Positions 1 to 6,813 of a DNA stretch of 16,431 nt are shown here, piece after piece. Under the pieces are notes generated by a model. It did no database searches. It saw only the letters and a list, made by a program, of their open reading frames with translations, and had not been told where the DNA came from. The position numbers and the translations under genes were made by a program. Source of the DNA: Clostridia bacterium (GTDB lineage Bacteria > Bacillota > UBA994 > PWPR01); NCBI GenBank assembly GCA_003557085.1, contig PWPR01000085.1, forward strand, positions 1 through 16,431. Direction: 5' to 3'. The number at the start of each line of letters is the position of its first letter. Positions within the stretch are counted from its first letter, which is position 1.

Positions 1-2
1 AG

Positions 3-866
3 ATGGTTTATGAGTTCCCTGAACTTCAAGGAATCATGGGACATAAATATGCTCTGGCACAAGGATATGAACAACATATCGCTCAAGCTATTTCTGAGCA
101 CTATATGCCAATTTCAGCTAATGGGGAGTTGCCTGAATCAGATTATGGGGCTATTCTAGCGATTGCAGATAAAATTGATACAATAATAAGTTGTTTAGCA
201 GTAGGTCTTAGTGCTAGTGGCTCTCAAGACCCTTATGGCCTTAGAAGACAAGCTGCTGGGATAATTAGAATTTTGATTGACAAAGAATACCGTCTAGATC
301 TGAAAGAAATGTTTAACTTAACTTACGAGCTTTTAGAAACTAAAAAGGTAGCTAAAGAAGAGCTATGGGAAGAGTTTTGGAGATTCTTTAATACAAGAAT
401 CCGCAGTGTTCTATCTGATCATAATTATGATGTCTTAGACAGTGTCCTAGCCATAGAGAATTATGTAATTAGTGACTTAGCTAAAATAGCAGAGTCCATA
501 AGTAAGTTTAAGATCTCTATTAACTATTTATCTTTAATTACTGGCTACAAAAGAGCTAATAACTTAGCCCAAAAAGCCCAAAAGGATTATACTTTTGAGA
601 TGGCGTTAATAAAAGAAGAGCATGAAATATTGCTCTTTGAGAGATATCAAGGTATCAAGGATAAGTTTGAAAACCACTTATCAAACCTTGAATACAGGCA
701 TGCTTTGGAAGTCTTCTCTACTTTAGAAGAACCTATTAACAACTTTTTTGATAATGTGATGGTTATGGTTGAAGATGATCAGCTTAAAAACAATAGATTA
801 GCATTATTGCAAAATATTGTTGATTTAATCAAGCCCGTGGCAGATTTGTCATTGCTTATTGAATAA
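3..866 (+). CDS. glyS: Glycine-tRNA ligase beta subunit, C-terminal part (5' end outside window)
   Basis: This is the C-terminal 287 residues of the beta subunit of the bacterial alpha2beta2 glycyl-tRNA synthetase, which charges tRNA-Gly in the cytoplasm. The reading frame is open at the left edge, so the gene begins upstream; the first ATG is internal and not the true start. The family block EFPELQGIMG is at residues 5-14, followed by the ADKIDT and GSQDPYGLRR segments (about 54-80) typical of the HD-like core of GlyS. The last ~110 residues are the helical anticodon-binding (DALR-like) domain, including the KRANNLAQKA segment. The alpha subunit gene glyQ would be expected just upstream. The stop codon runs directly into a bidirectional terminator shared with convergent thiW. 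Identification rests on conserved blocks recognised by eye and is secure. Confidence 0.96.
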   Translation: MVYEFPELQGIMGHKYALAQGYEQHIAQAISEHYMPISANGELPESDYGAILAIADKIDTIISCLAVGLSASGSQDPYGLRRQAAGIIRILIDKEYRLDLKEMFNLTYELLETKKVAKEELWEEFWRFFNTRIRSVLSDHNYDVLDSVLAIENYVISDLAKIAESISKFKISINYLSLITGYKRANNLAQKAQKDYTFEMALIKEEHEILLFERYQGIKDKFENHLSNLEYRHALEVFSTLEEPINNFFDNVMVMVEDDQLKNNRLALLQNIVDLIKPVADLSLLIE

Positions 867-903
867 AAAAAGGTGTAGCATATTAATTTGCTACACCTTT
901 TTT
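866..903. terminator. Bidirectional intrinsic terminator between glyS and thiW
   Basis: A 15-base stem (866-880 with 889-903) encloses an 8-base loop. It has an A run on the left and a T run on the right, so it reads as a hairpin plus U-tract on both strands. It starts at the last base of the glyS stop codon and ends 4 bases before the thiW stop codon, so one hairpin serves both convergent genes. Confidence 0.93.
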
Positions 904-907
904 GGTC

Positions 908-1372
908 TTACTTATCAATTACTCTAAGAATCATTAATGAAATACTCGCTCCAGTTAAAGTGCTTAAGAAAAACGATGGTATTAAAACTATAATAGCTAC
1001 TTCTTGACCTAAAAAAAGTCTGGCTATTGGATAGGCGACAACAGCTCCAATGATACCTGTACCTAAAACTTCACCTAAATAGGCAAGTAGCTTACTATTT
1101 GTTTTCTGATAAATAATTCCACATATGAAAGCTCCAATCATACTGCCTGGAAAAGCTAGTGGGCTACCTAGACCTGTTAACACTCTAATTAATGAAGCTG
1201 AAAAAGCAGCTAGTGTGGCGTATAAAGGTCCCAGAAAAATTCCTGCCAATACATTGACAATATGTTGCACTGGCGAGAGCCTAATCCCTCCTAGTGGAAC
1301 ATGTAAAAAAGATCCTATTACTGCTACTGCTACTAGAATACTACCAACAACTAACTTTTGTACCTTACTCAT
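908..1372 (-). CDS. thiW: ECF transporter S component ThiW (thiamine or precursor uptake)
   Basis: This 154-residue hydrophobic protein is the substrate-binding S component of an energy-coupling factor transporter of the ThiW family, thought to take up thiamine or its thiazole precursor. About five to six membrane segments span most of the length. The motifs GGIRLSPVQHIVNVLAG (about 28-44) and GLGSPLAFPGSMIGAF are typical of ThiW. The start at 1372 is chosen because AGGAGG (1380-1385) lies 7 bases upstream; the frame stays open to an ATG at 1420, but that has no ribosome binding site. No ECF ATPase or EcfT gene is nearby, so it probably shares a central module encoded elsewhere (group II ECF arrangement). 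The leader carries a TPP riboswitch and terminator, which supports a thiamine role and indicates repression by thiamine pyrophosphate. The exact substrate is not settled by sequence. Confidence 0.93.
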   Translation of the reverse strand: MSKVQKLVVGSILVAVAVIGSFLHVPLGGIRLSPVQHIVNVLAGIFLGPLYATLAAFSASLIRVLTGLGSPLAFPGSMIGAFICGIIYQKTNSKLLAYLGEVLGTGIIGAVVAYPIARLFLGQEVAIIVLIPSFFLSTLTGASISLMILRVIDK

Positions 1373-1379
1373 AATATGG

Positions 1380-1385
1380 CCTCCT
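1380..1385 (-). promoter_or_regulatory. Ribosome binding site that fixes the thiW start
   Basis: AGGAGG on the minus strand lies 7 bases before the ATG at 1372. It makes the 16-residue upstream extension of the frame unlikely to be translated. Confidence 0.85.
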
Positions 1386-1446
1386 AAAAATAAGATAACC
1401 TCATTAAAGTAAGCTAACATTTAGAATATTACTTCCTTGTTAAAAT

Positions 1447-1477
1447 TTAAAAACATCTCAGAAAATTCTAAGATGTT
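1447..1477 (-). terminator. Riboswitch-controlled terminator in the thiW leader
   Basis: On the minus strand a 10-bp stem (1468-1477 with 1452-1461, one G-U pair) with a 6-base A/T loop is followed by a T-rich run. It lies between the TPP aptamer and the thiW start, 75 bases before the ATG. This is the place expected for an expression platform that terminates transcription when thiamine pyrophosphate is bound. I did not work out an antiterminator pairing in detail. Confidence 0.85.
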
Positions 1478-1487
1478 ATCATCTAAA

Positions 1488-1574
1488 TAATTCCCTACGT
1501 TAGCATTACCTAAATCAGGTATAATCGGTCGAAACTAACAGTTTCCTCTCAGCCTATTGATAAGCTCCCGAATA
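1488..1574 (-). promoter_or_regulatory. TPP (THI-box) riboswitch aptamer
   Basis: On the minus strand the conserved THI-box elements occur in order: CGGGAGC at the 5' side (1564-1570), GGCTGAGAG (CTGAGA at 1547-1552), ACCTGAT (ACCTGA at 1515-1520), and AATGCTAACGTAGGGAA (about 1491-1507). The stems fit the family: CTTAT pairs with ATAGG (P3), GAAAC with GTTTC forms an optional P3a hairpin, and TTAG pairs with CTAA around the GTAATG loop (P5). P1 is AT-rich and slightly imperfect. The aptamer binds thiamine pyrophosphate, and the downstream hairpin at 1447-1477 suggests transcriptional control of thiW. Confidence 0.96.
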
Positions 1575-1588
1575 TTCAATTCTATTAA

Positions 1589-1617
1589 AAGATAATATTG
1601 ATATAGAAAATTGTCAA
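1589..1617 (-). promoter_or_regulatory. Probable sigma-A promoter of the thiW riboswitch transcript
   Basis: A perfect TTGACA (1612-1617) is followed after 17 bases by TATCTT (1589-1594) on the minus strand, about 20 bases before the aptamer. A TATTAT at 1592-1597 is an alternative -10 but would give a short 14-base spacer. The promoter starts only 7 bases past the yvcK stop codon. Confidence 0.72.
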
Positions 1618-1623
1618 CTAATA

Positions 1624-2901
1624 TCAGCTTCTCATTATAAGTTTTTGCAATTGCCAGCCAATCTTATATGAATCATGTCTTACTGGCACCATGTTATCCT
1701 CATATAATAAATCAGCATAAATCACTTCATAACCTAAGCTTTCTAGCTCCTTATTATCTACTTCCACTAAGTCTGCGCCCTCTGCTTTATACCTTGATAT
1801 AACATCATCAGGCAATCTCCTATTATTAACTATTACATAGTCAATAACACCTTTTCCTATATACTTCTCCACTTCTCTGACATGATCTGCAGCACTATGA
1901 TCAATACTCTCATTCTTTTGAGTCATAATATTGACAACATAAACTATTTTAGCTTTAGAACTTATAAGAGCTTCTTTGAGACCATGGGGTAATAAGCTAG
2001 CAATAATACTAGTATATAAGCTACCAGGCCCGATTACTATCATCTCAGCACTATTAATCGCCCTTTCTACGTCTCTTGTGATTTTGCAATAAGGAGTTAA
2101 ACTTAGTTCTTCAATTTTCTCTGTAGTGAATCCTATTTGAGATTCTCCAATAATGGTCTGCCCATTTTTAAGCTTAGCTTCTAATTGAATGTTTTCACAA
2201 GTTGTAACTGGTAATACTTCTCCTCTAACATCTAAGACTCGACATGCTAGCCTAACAGCCTTTTCAAAAGAACCAGTTATTTTTGTCAAGGTTGCGATGA
2301 AGAGGTTTCCAAAACTATGTCCTGTTAAATATTCCAAGGATTTATCATCAGAACTGTAACGATAATTAAATAAGTCTCGCATATCTTCACTAGCAGTTGC
2401 CAGCGAAACAATACAGTTTCTTAAATCACCAGGAGCTGGCATATTCATCTCTCTTAAACGCCCTGAACTTCCTCCATCATCTGCTACAGTATCAATAGCA
2501 GTAATATTGTGTGTTATTTGCTTTACACCTCTAAGTAAACAAGAAAGTCCTGTTCCTCCTCCAAGCGTAACTATCCTTGGAGATTGCTTTATAACATTTT
2601 GCCTAAGCATTACATCAACTATAGTGCCATAAGTCTTTTCATAGTTTTCATCTAAATAAGCACATAAGACTTCTGCGATTAAATTCTTTATCCCTCTTAT
2701 GACAATAATAGTGCCTAAAACGAGCAGCCCAACCATCAGCAGCAATGAAGCTGGTAAGTCAAAAAAATCTAACATTATCCGCGGGTAAATGGCATCAATA
2801 AATAAACTGAGCCCCAAAATGATTAGCAATGAACCAAAAAAAGTTACTATAATCCATCTCTTCACTCTGATACCAGGGATAAACCATTTGAATATGTTCA
2901 A
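1624..2901 (-). CDS. yvcK: Gluconeogenesis/cell-wall factor YvcK (CofD-like), membrane-anchored form
   Basis: This 425-residue protein is a YvcK-family factor. In Bacillus and relatives YvcK binds UDP-GlcNAc and is needed for growth on gluconeogenic carbon and for normal cell-wall synthesis. Conserved features are the nucleotide loop GGGTGLS (114-120), DDGGSSGRLR (141-150) and PGDLRN (157-162). An N-terminal extension carries two predicted membrane helices (about 17-36 and 50-70), so the domain should be held at the inner face of the membrane; shorter homologues lack this. The start is TTG at 2901, because GGGTGA lies 5 bases upstream and no ATG is suitably placed. It follows rapZ with a 5-base gap and its ribosome binding site overlaps the rapZ stop codon, so the two are likely coupled. 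The usual third gene, whiA, is not downstream. No terminator is visible before the thiW promoter. Confidence 0.95.
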   Translation of the reverse strand: MNIFKWFIPGIRVKRWIIVTFFGSLLIILGLSLFIDAIYPRIMLDFFDLPASLLLMVGLLVLGTIIVIRGIKNLIAEVLCAYLDENYEKTYGTIVDVMLRQNVIKQSPRIVTLGGGTGLSCLLRGVKQITHNITAIDTVADDGGSSGRLREMNMPAPGDLRNCIVSLATASEDMRDLFNYRYSSDDKSLEYLTGHSFGNLFIATLTKITGSFEKAVRLACRVLDVRGEVLPVTTCENIQLEAKLKNGQTIIGESQIGFTTEKIEELSLTPYCKITRDVERAINSAEMIVIGPGSLYTSIIASLLPHGLKEALISSKAKIVYVVNIMTQKNESIDHSAADHVREVEKYIGKGVIDYVIVNNRRLPDDVISRYKAEGADLVEVDNKELESLGYEVIYADLLYEDNMVPVRHDSYKIGWQLQKLIMRS

Positions 2902-2906
2902 TTAAA

Positions 2907-3776
2907 TCACCCTTGCTTTTCAATATCTCGATGAAACTTACTAATCGGATAATCTAAAGCTGATAAATCAGCATATAACCTTTCTACAAACGCCACTGAA
3001 CGATGATGTCCACCAGTGCATCCTATAGCAATAGTTAAACTTGATTTTCCTTCTATTTCATAATGTGGCAGAGACAGTTCTAATAGGTCAAGTACCTTGT
3101 GATAGTATTGATTTGCTAGTTCATGCTGCCAGATATAATCTTTCACTTGTTGATCAACGCCTCTTTGCTCTTTTAAATGAGGTAAATAATATGGGTTTGG
3201 TAAAAATCTTATATCAAATACTAAGTCAGCATCCATAGGCAGGCTTCTTTTAAAGCCAAAGGAAACTAGCGATAAGTTTAAGACTTTACCTGTTCTATTT
3301 AAGTCCAGATATTTAAACAGTTGTTCTTTTAATTGCTTTGGGTTTAAGTCTGATGTATCAATTACAAAATCTGCCTTTTCTTTAATCTTGCTAAGTTTCT
3401 CTTTTTCAAGCTTTATGCTTTCTAATAGAGTTTCTTTATGTTCAATTAATGGATGGCTTCTTCTGCTTTCTTTGTACCTACTAACAACAACTTGATCATC
3501 AGCATCTAAAAATATTACTCGAAAATTATAGTTATCATTGTCTAGAAAATGCACTACTTTTTCTAAATCATCAAAGAAACGCCCTCCTCTTATATCAACA
3601 CCAAGTGCTATTTTTGATATATCATCTGAGCTTGTACAAAGCTCAACAAATTGTGGTGCTAGTTTTGGTGGCAAGTTATCAACACAGTAATACCCTCTAT
3701 CTTCTAAAATATTAAGTGCGAGTGATTTTCCAGCTCCTGAAATTCCAGTTATAATTAATAATTGTAAGTCATCCAT
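2907..3776 (-). CDS. rapZ: RapZ/YvcJ family nucleotide-binding RNase adapter
   Basis: This 289-residue protein is a P-loop NTP-binding protein of the RapZ (YvcJ) family. The Walker A motif GISGAGKS is at residues 11-18. The C-terminal half holds the family signature GCTGGHHRSV (252-261). In Escherichia coli RapZ guides RNase E to a small RNA controlling glucosamine-6-phosphate synthase; in Firmicutes the homologue YvcJ hydrolyses nucleotides and its role is less clear, so the adapter function is inferred. The ATG at 3776 has GGAG 8 bases upstream (3785-3788). It is the first gene of an operon with yvcK, a gene order widely conserved in Firmicutes. Confidence 0.96.
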   Translation of the reverse strand: MDDLQLLIITGISGAGKSLALNILEDRGYYCVDNLPPKLAPQFVELCTSSDDISKIALGVDIRGGRFFDDLEKVVHFLDNDNYNFRVIFLDADDQVVVSRYKESRRSHPLIEHKETLLESIKLEKEKLSKIKEKADFVIDTSDLNPKQLKEQLFKYLDLNRTGKVLNLSLVSFGFKRSLPMDADLVFDIRFLPNPYYLPHLKEQRGVDQQVKDYIWQHELANQYYHKVLDLLELSLPHYEIEGKSSLTIAIGCTGGHHRSVAFVERLYADLSALDYPISKFHRDIEKQG

Positions 3777-3806
3777 AGTTCCAACTCCAAATATCTATTT
3801 TACATA

Positions 3807-3837
3807 ATTATAGCACAGTAAATTGAATTTATTACAA
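3807..3837 (-). promoter_or_regulatory. Probable promoter of rapZ-yvcK
   Basis: A consensus -10 TATAAT (3807-3812) has the extended TG motif one base upstream. The best -35 is TTGTAA (3832-3837) with a long 19-base spacer. It lies 31 bases before the rapZ start codon and overlaps the T-tract of the preceding operon's terminator. Confidence 0.6.
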
Positions 3838-3874
3838 TAAAACAAAACACCTATGAGGTGAAATCTCATAGGTG
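3836..3874 (-). terminator. Intrinsic terminator of the dehydrogenase-dapH-deacetylase operon
   Basis: A perfect 10-bp stem (3848-3857 with 3865-3874) with a 7-base loop is followed on the minus strand by TTTTGTTTTATT. It lies 5 bases past the deacetylase stop codon. Confidence 0.92.
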
Positions 3875-3879
3875 AAGTA

Positions 3880-4989
3880 CTATGTTAGCAAAGCTCTAAA
3901 AGCTTTAAGTCCTATTTCAAGTGCTTTTTCATCAGGCAAAAATTCAGGATGGTGTAACCCAATTCCTTCTTTTCCTTGGGCAGCACCAAGCCAAAACATA
4001 ATTCCAGGTATCCTTTCTAAGAAAAATCCAAAGTCCTCACTTGCCATTGTATGCTCACATTTTACTATTTCAATTCCTTCTTGTTGACCAACTCTATTAA
4101 GAAAATGCTCATATTTTTCGCCATCATTTACTACAGCAGAGTAGCTAGAGCCAAAATCAATCTCATACTTTGCTTCAAAAGACTTAGCTATTCCTTTGAC
4201 TATATTAAGTATTCTGCCTTTAATAATAGGCATATCTTCCATGCTCTTAACCCTAATTGTACCTTCAATTCTAGCATGATCAGTAACTATATTAAGTCTT
4301 TTTCCTGCATTGAATTTACCAACTGTAACTACTGCACAGTTGGAAGGGTTAATGTTTCTACTAATGATAGTGTGTAACTGATTAACTAAGTTCATACCAG
4401 CTACTATCATATCATTACCTTCATGAGGCAGTGCTCCATGACATGACTTTCCATATAGGTCAATAAATAATTCACTATTGCTGACAAACAAAGTACCTGG
4501 TTTCGTTGCTATAACACCTGTTTTGTAATCAGGGCTCACATGAAGTGAATATATTTCATCTGGCTTATATTTATCTAAGACTCCTGCTTCAATCATGGGC
4601 ATGGCTCCACCAGGACCTTCCTCTGCAGGCTGAAATATTAGTAAAACATCCTCTTGACAAGGATTTTGCTCCAGCTCCTCTGCTAAACCTAGCAGCACTG
4701 CCATATGCATATCATGCCCACATGCATGCATAAATCCTTTATGTTTAGATTGATACTCATAGCCTGTCTTCTCTTCCATTGGCAATGCATCTATATCTGC
4801 TCTGAAAGCTACGCATTTGCTAGGTCTAGTGCCCTTTTTATAGGCTACTACCCCTGTTTTTAAAGGCTGATATAGTTCAAAACTTTTCAGCTTTGTTAGT
4901 ATTTCCAGTAGATAGGCTGTAGTTTTATACTCCTGATGACCTATTTCAGGTATCTGATGTAATATATTGCGATGATTTATCATACTCAT
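3880..4989 (-). CDS. ykuR: N-acetyldiaminopimelate deacetylase (M20D metallopeptidase family)
   Basis: This 369-residue enzyme removes the acetyl group from N-acetyl-LL-2,6-diaminopimelate to give LL-diaminopimelate, in the acetylase branch of lysine and peptidoglycan precursor synthesis. M20D motifs are visible: HQIPEIGHQE (11-20), the metal site HACGHDMH (88-95), PAEEGPGG (121-128), the SLHVSPD segment near 150, and C-terminal MASEDFGFF and HHPEF. The sequence follows Bacillus YkuR closely along its length, including KPDEIY and SNSELFIDL, which favours the diaminopimelate substrate over other M20D amidohydrolases. It starts 4 bases after dapH; the ribosome binding site is weak, so translation is probably coupled. 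The frame has ATG at 4989 and another two codons on; either could be used. Confidence 0.93.
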   Translation of the reverse strand: MSMINHRNILHQIPEIGHQEYKTTAYLLEILTKLKSFELYQPLKTGVVAYKKGTRPSKCVAFRADIDALPMEEKTGYEYQSKHKGFMHACGHDMHMAVLLGLAEELEQNPCQEDVLLIFQPAEEGPGGAMPMIEAGVLDKYKPDEIYSLHVSPDYKTGVIATKPGTLFVSNSELFIDLYGKSCHGALPHEGNDMIVAGMNLVNQLHTIISRNINPSNCAVVTVGKFNAGKRLNIVTDHARIEGTIRVKSMEDMPIIKGRILNIVKGIAKSFEAKYEIDFGSSYSAVVNDGEKYEHFLNRVGQQEGIEIVKCEHTMASEDFGFFLERIPGIMFWLGAAQGKEGIGLHHPEFLPDEKALEIGLKAFRALLT

Positions 4990-4993
4990 CTTA

Positions 4994-5701
4994 CTATTCT
5001 TTCTTTAACTGTCTAAGACTTTCAACTAATTGAGTCTTAAGTGCAGTCTTTTCATCTTTCATCTTAATTACTCTAGCTGGAACTCCTGCTACTACAGTAT
5101 CGCTAGGCACATTTTCTGTTACGATAGCCCCTGCAGCTACTACAGCTCCTTGACCAACCCGAACACCTTCTAGTACTACAGCATTAGCACCAACTACTAC
5201 ATCGTCTTCAATTATTACTGGATCAGCACTTGGTGGCTCTATAACTCCAGCGATGACAGCACCAGCTCCTATATGACAATTGTCACCAATTGTGCCTCTA
5301 CCACCAATAACTACATTCATATCTATCATCGTTTTCTTACCTATTGTAGCACCTAAATTGATAACTGAACCCATCATAATTACAGCTCCGTCTCCAATTT
5401 CGACCATATCTCTGATTATTACTCCAGGCTCAATTCTTGCATTAATATTTGAATAATCTAGTAAAGGTATAGCTGAATTCCGTCTATCCATCTTTACTCT
5501 GAATTGAGTAATATCATCATTATGCTTCTCTTTTAACACTTCCCACTGATCAAGCTCACAAAATAAGGTTCCAAAAGTATCTTGCCCATAAAATTCAACT
5601 TCTGAAAAGTCAATCTTTGCTAAATCACCCTTCAAATAAACCTCAACTGGTGTTTGCTTCTCACTTTCACTGATACGTCTGATTAGTTCATATGAATCCA
5701 T
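4994..5701 (-). CDS. dapH: Tetrahydrodipicolinate N-acetyltransferase
   Basis: This 235-residue enzyme transfers acetyl from acetyl-CoA to 2,3,4,5-tetrahydrodipicolinate, committing it to the acetylated diaminopimelate pathway. The N-terminal ~90 residues form the DapH-specific alpha/beta domain (MDSYELIRRISESEKQTPV). Residues ~90-210 are hexapeptide repeats of a left-handed beta-helix, with GARIEPGVIIRD-like turns, MIDMNVVIGGRGTIG and IGAGAVIAGVIEPPSADP, a block typical of this family. The ATG at 5701 has GGAGG 8 bases upstream (5710-5714), lying in the last codons of the preceding dehydrogenase gene; the gap between the genes is 3 bases. The deacetylase for the same pathway follows directly, so the pair provides two successive steps. 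Confidence 0.96.
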   Translation of the reverse strand: MDSYELIRRISESEKQTPVEVYLKGDLAKIDFSEVEFYGQDTFGTLFCELDQWEVLKEKHNDDITQFRVKMDRRNSAIPLLDYSNINARIEPGVIIRDMVEIGDGAVIMMGSVINLGATIGKKTMIDMNVVIGGRGTIGDNCHIGAGAVIAGVIEPPSADPVIIEDDVVVGANAVVLEGVRVGQGAVVAAGAIVTENVPSDTVVAGVPARVIKMKDEKTALKTQLVESLRQLKKE

Positions 5702-5704
5702 TTT

Positions 5705-6670
5705 CTATTCCTCCACCTTTACTTTATTAACAGCATGGAGTGGCTCTTCTCCATTTAATACTTTTATAACATTTTCTACTGCAATATTTGCCATTTCTTC
5801 TCTTGTTTCTCTTGAGCTAGATGCTATATGAGGAGCTAGAACTACATTGTTAAGTGCTAACAGGTTAGGATGTACTTGAGGCTCAGCCTCATAAACATCT
5901 AAACCCGCTCCTGATATTACTTCATTATTCAGCGCTTCCACTAAAGCTGCTTCATCTATGACCTCACCTCTAGCAGTATTAATTAGTATAGCACTTTGTT
6001 TCATTCTTGCAAGAGCTTCCTTATTAATTAAATGCTTAGTTGAATCAAGCAACGGAACATGTAGTGAGACATAGTCAGATTTTGCGAGTAATTCTTCAAA
6101 ATCAACATATTTTGCATTCTGAAGGCCTAAATCACCCTCTTTGTCATAATATATAACATTCATGTCAAATCCATTGGCCCTTTTAGCCATAGCTTGCCCG
6201 ATTCTACCCATACCTACTACACCTATAGTCTTACTGTGTATATCTGTTCCCATTAATAAATCTGGATACCACCCATCAAACTTATTCTCTCTTACATACC
6301 TATCTGCTTCAACAACTCTTCTTGCACAAGCAAGAAGTAGAGCAAATCCAAAGTCTGCTGTGGTGTCAGTTAGAACTCCTGGGGTATGTCCTACCCAAAT
6401 GTTTCTCTTAGTACAAGCATTTACATCAATATTGTTATATCCTACAGCATAATTACTGACAATTTTTAATTTTTTCCCAGCCTCTAACAACCTTTCATCT
6501 ATCTTGTTTGATAAAAGAGTAATAATAGCATCAGCATTACCTATTCTATGCATAAGCTCATCATCATTCATGACCTCATTCCTAGAAGCATGTATATGCA
6601 CTTTATGCTTTTTAGAAAGCCTATCTAATGCATTTCCTGGCAGTCTGCAAGTCACAATAATTTTTTTCAT
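5705..6670 (-). CDS. D-2-hydroxyacid dehydrogenase (glyoxylate reductase-like)
   Basis: This 321-residue protein belongs to the D-isomer-specific 2-hydroxyacid dehydrogenases, which interconvert 2-oxoacids and D-2-hydroxyacids with NAD(P)H. It has the Rossmann motif GMGRIG (153-158) and the catalytic Arg234 (NTARG), Glu263 (YEAEP) and His281 (APHIASS). The Asp176 at the end of the second beta strand (IYYDKEG) suggests NADH preference. Overall it looks most like glyoxylate/hydroxypyruvate reductases of the GyaR type; no ACT domain is present, so it is not a classical SerA. The start at 6670 has GGAGG 7 bases upstream; an in-frame TTG at 6718 lies upstream of the likely promoter and is rejected. 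It is the first gene of the operon with dapH and the deacetylase. Its link to diaminopimelate synthesis is unknown. Confidence 0.9.
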   Translation of the reverse strand: MKKIIVTCRLPGNALDRLSKKHKVHIHASRNEVMNDDELMHRIGNADAIITLLSNKIDERLLEAGKKLKIVSNYAVGYNNIDVNACTKRNIWVGHTPGVLTDTTADFGFALLLACARRVVEADRYVRENKFDGWYPDLLMGTDIHSKTIGVVGMGRIGQAMAKRANGFDMNVIYYDKEGDLGLQNAKYVDFEELLAKSDYVSLHVPLLDSTKHLINKEALARMKQSAILINTARGEVIDEAALVEALNNEVISGAGLDVYEAEPQVHPNLLALNNVVLAPHIASSSRETREEMANIAVENVIKVLNGEEPLHAVNKVKVEE

Positions 6671-6677
6671 AGTATTT

Positions 6678-6682
6678 CCTCC
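6678..6682 (-). promoter_or_regulatory. Ribosome binding site of the D-2-hydroxyacid dehydrogenase
   Basis: GGAGG on the minus strand is 7 bases before ATG 6670 and decides this start over the upstream in-frame TTG at 6718. Confidence 0.85.
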
Positions 6683-6688
6683 AATGCT

Positions 6689-6717
6689 ATTATACTGAAA
6701 ACTAAGTGTTATGTGCA
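6689..6717 (-). promoter_or_regulatory. Probable promoter of the dehydrogenase-dapH-deacetylase operon
   Basis: A perfect -10 TATAAT (6689-6694) is preceded, after 17 bases, by TGCACA (6712-6717), which matches the -35 consensus at four of six positions. It is 18 bases upstream of the dehydrogenase start codon. Confidence 0.6.
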
Positions 6718-6800
6718 ATTAATTAAGTGAATACTTCTACAATCTAAAGTCTTGCTTGTTTTAGTTTCTTTATACTGATAATATTAAATAAATATAAAAT

Positions 6801-6805
6801 GGAGG
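6801..6805 (+). promoter_or_regulatory. Ribosome binding site that selects a TTG start for the amidohydrolase
   Basis: GGAGG here is 8 bases upstream of TTG 6814. The in-frame ATG at 6799 overlaps this site and has no ribosome binding site of its own in the AT-rich DNA before it. Confidence 0.75.
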
Positions 6806-6813
6806 ATGAAAAA

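Noticed and set aside
1373..1420. N-terminal extension of thiW to the ATG at 1420
   Set aside because: There is no ribosome binding site before 1420, whereas AGGAGG stands 7 bases before ATG 1372; ThiW proteins begin near the latter.
4051..4733. Plus-strand open frames inside the deacetylase gene
   Set aside because: They are antisense to a conserved coding sequence, with no family resemblance and no ribosome binding sites.
6671..6718. Upstream TTG start of the D-2-hydroxyacid dehydrogenase at 6718
   Set aside because: It lies upstream of the TATAAT promoter element and lacks a ribosome binding site; the family begins at MKKII.
6799..6813. ATG 6799 as start of the amidohydrolase
   Set aside because: This ATG is part of the GGAGG-containing region that serves the TTG at 6814; no Shine-Dalgarno sequence precedes it.
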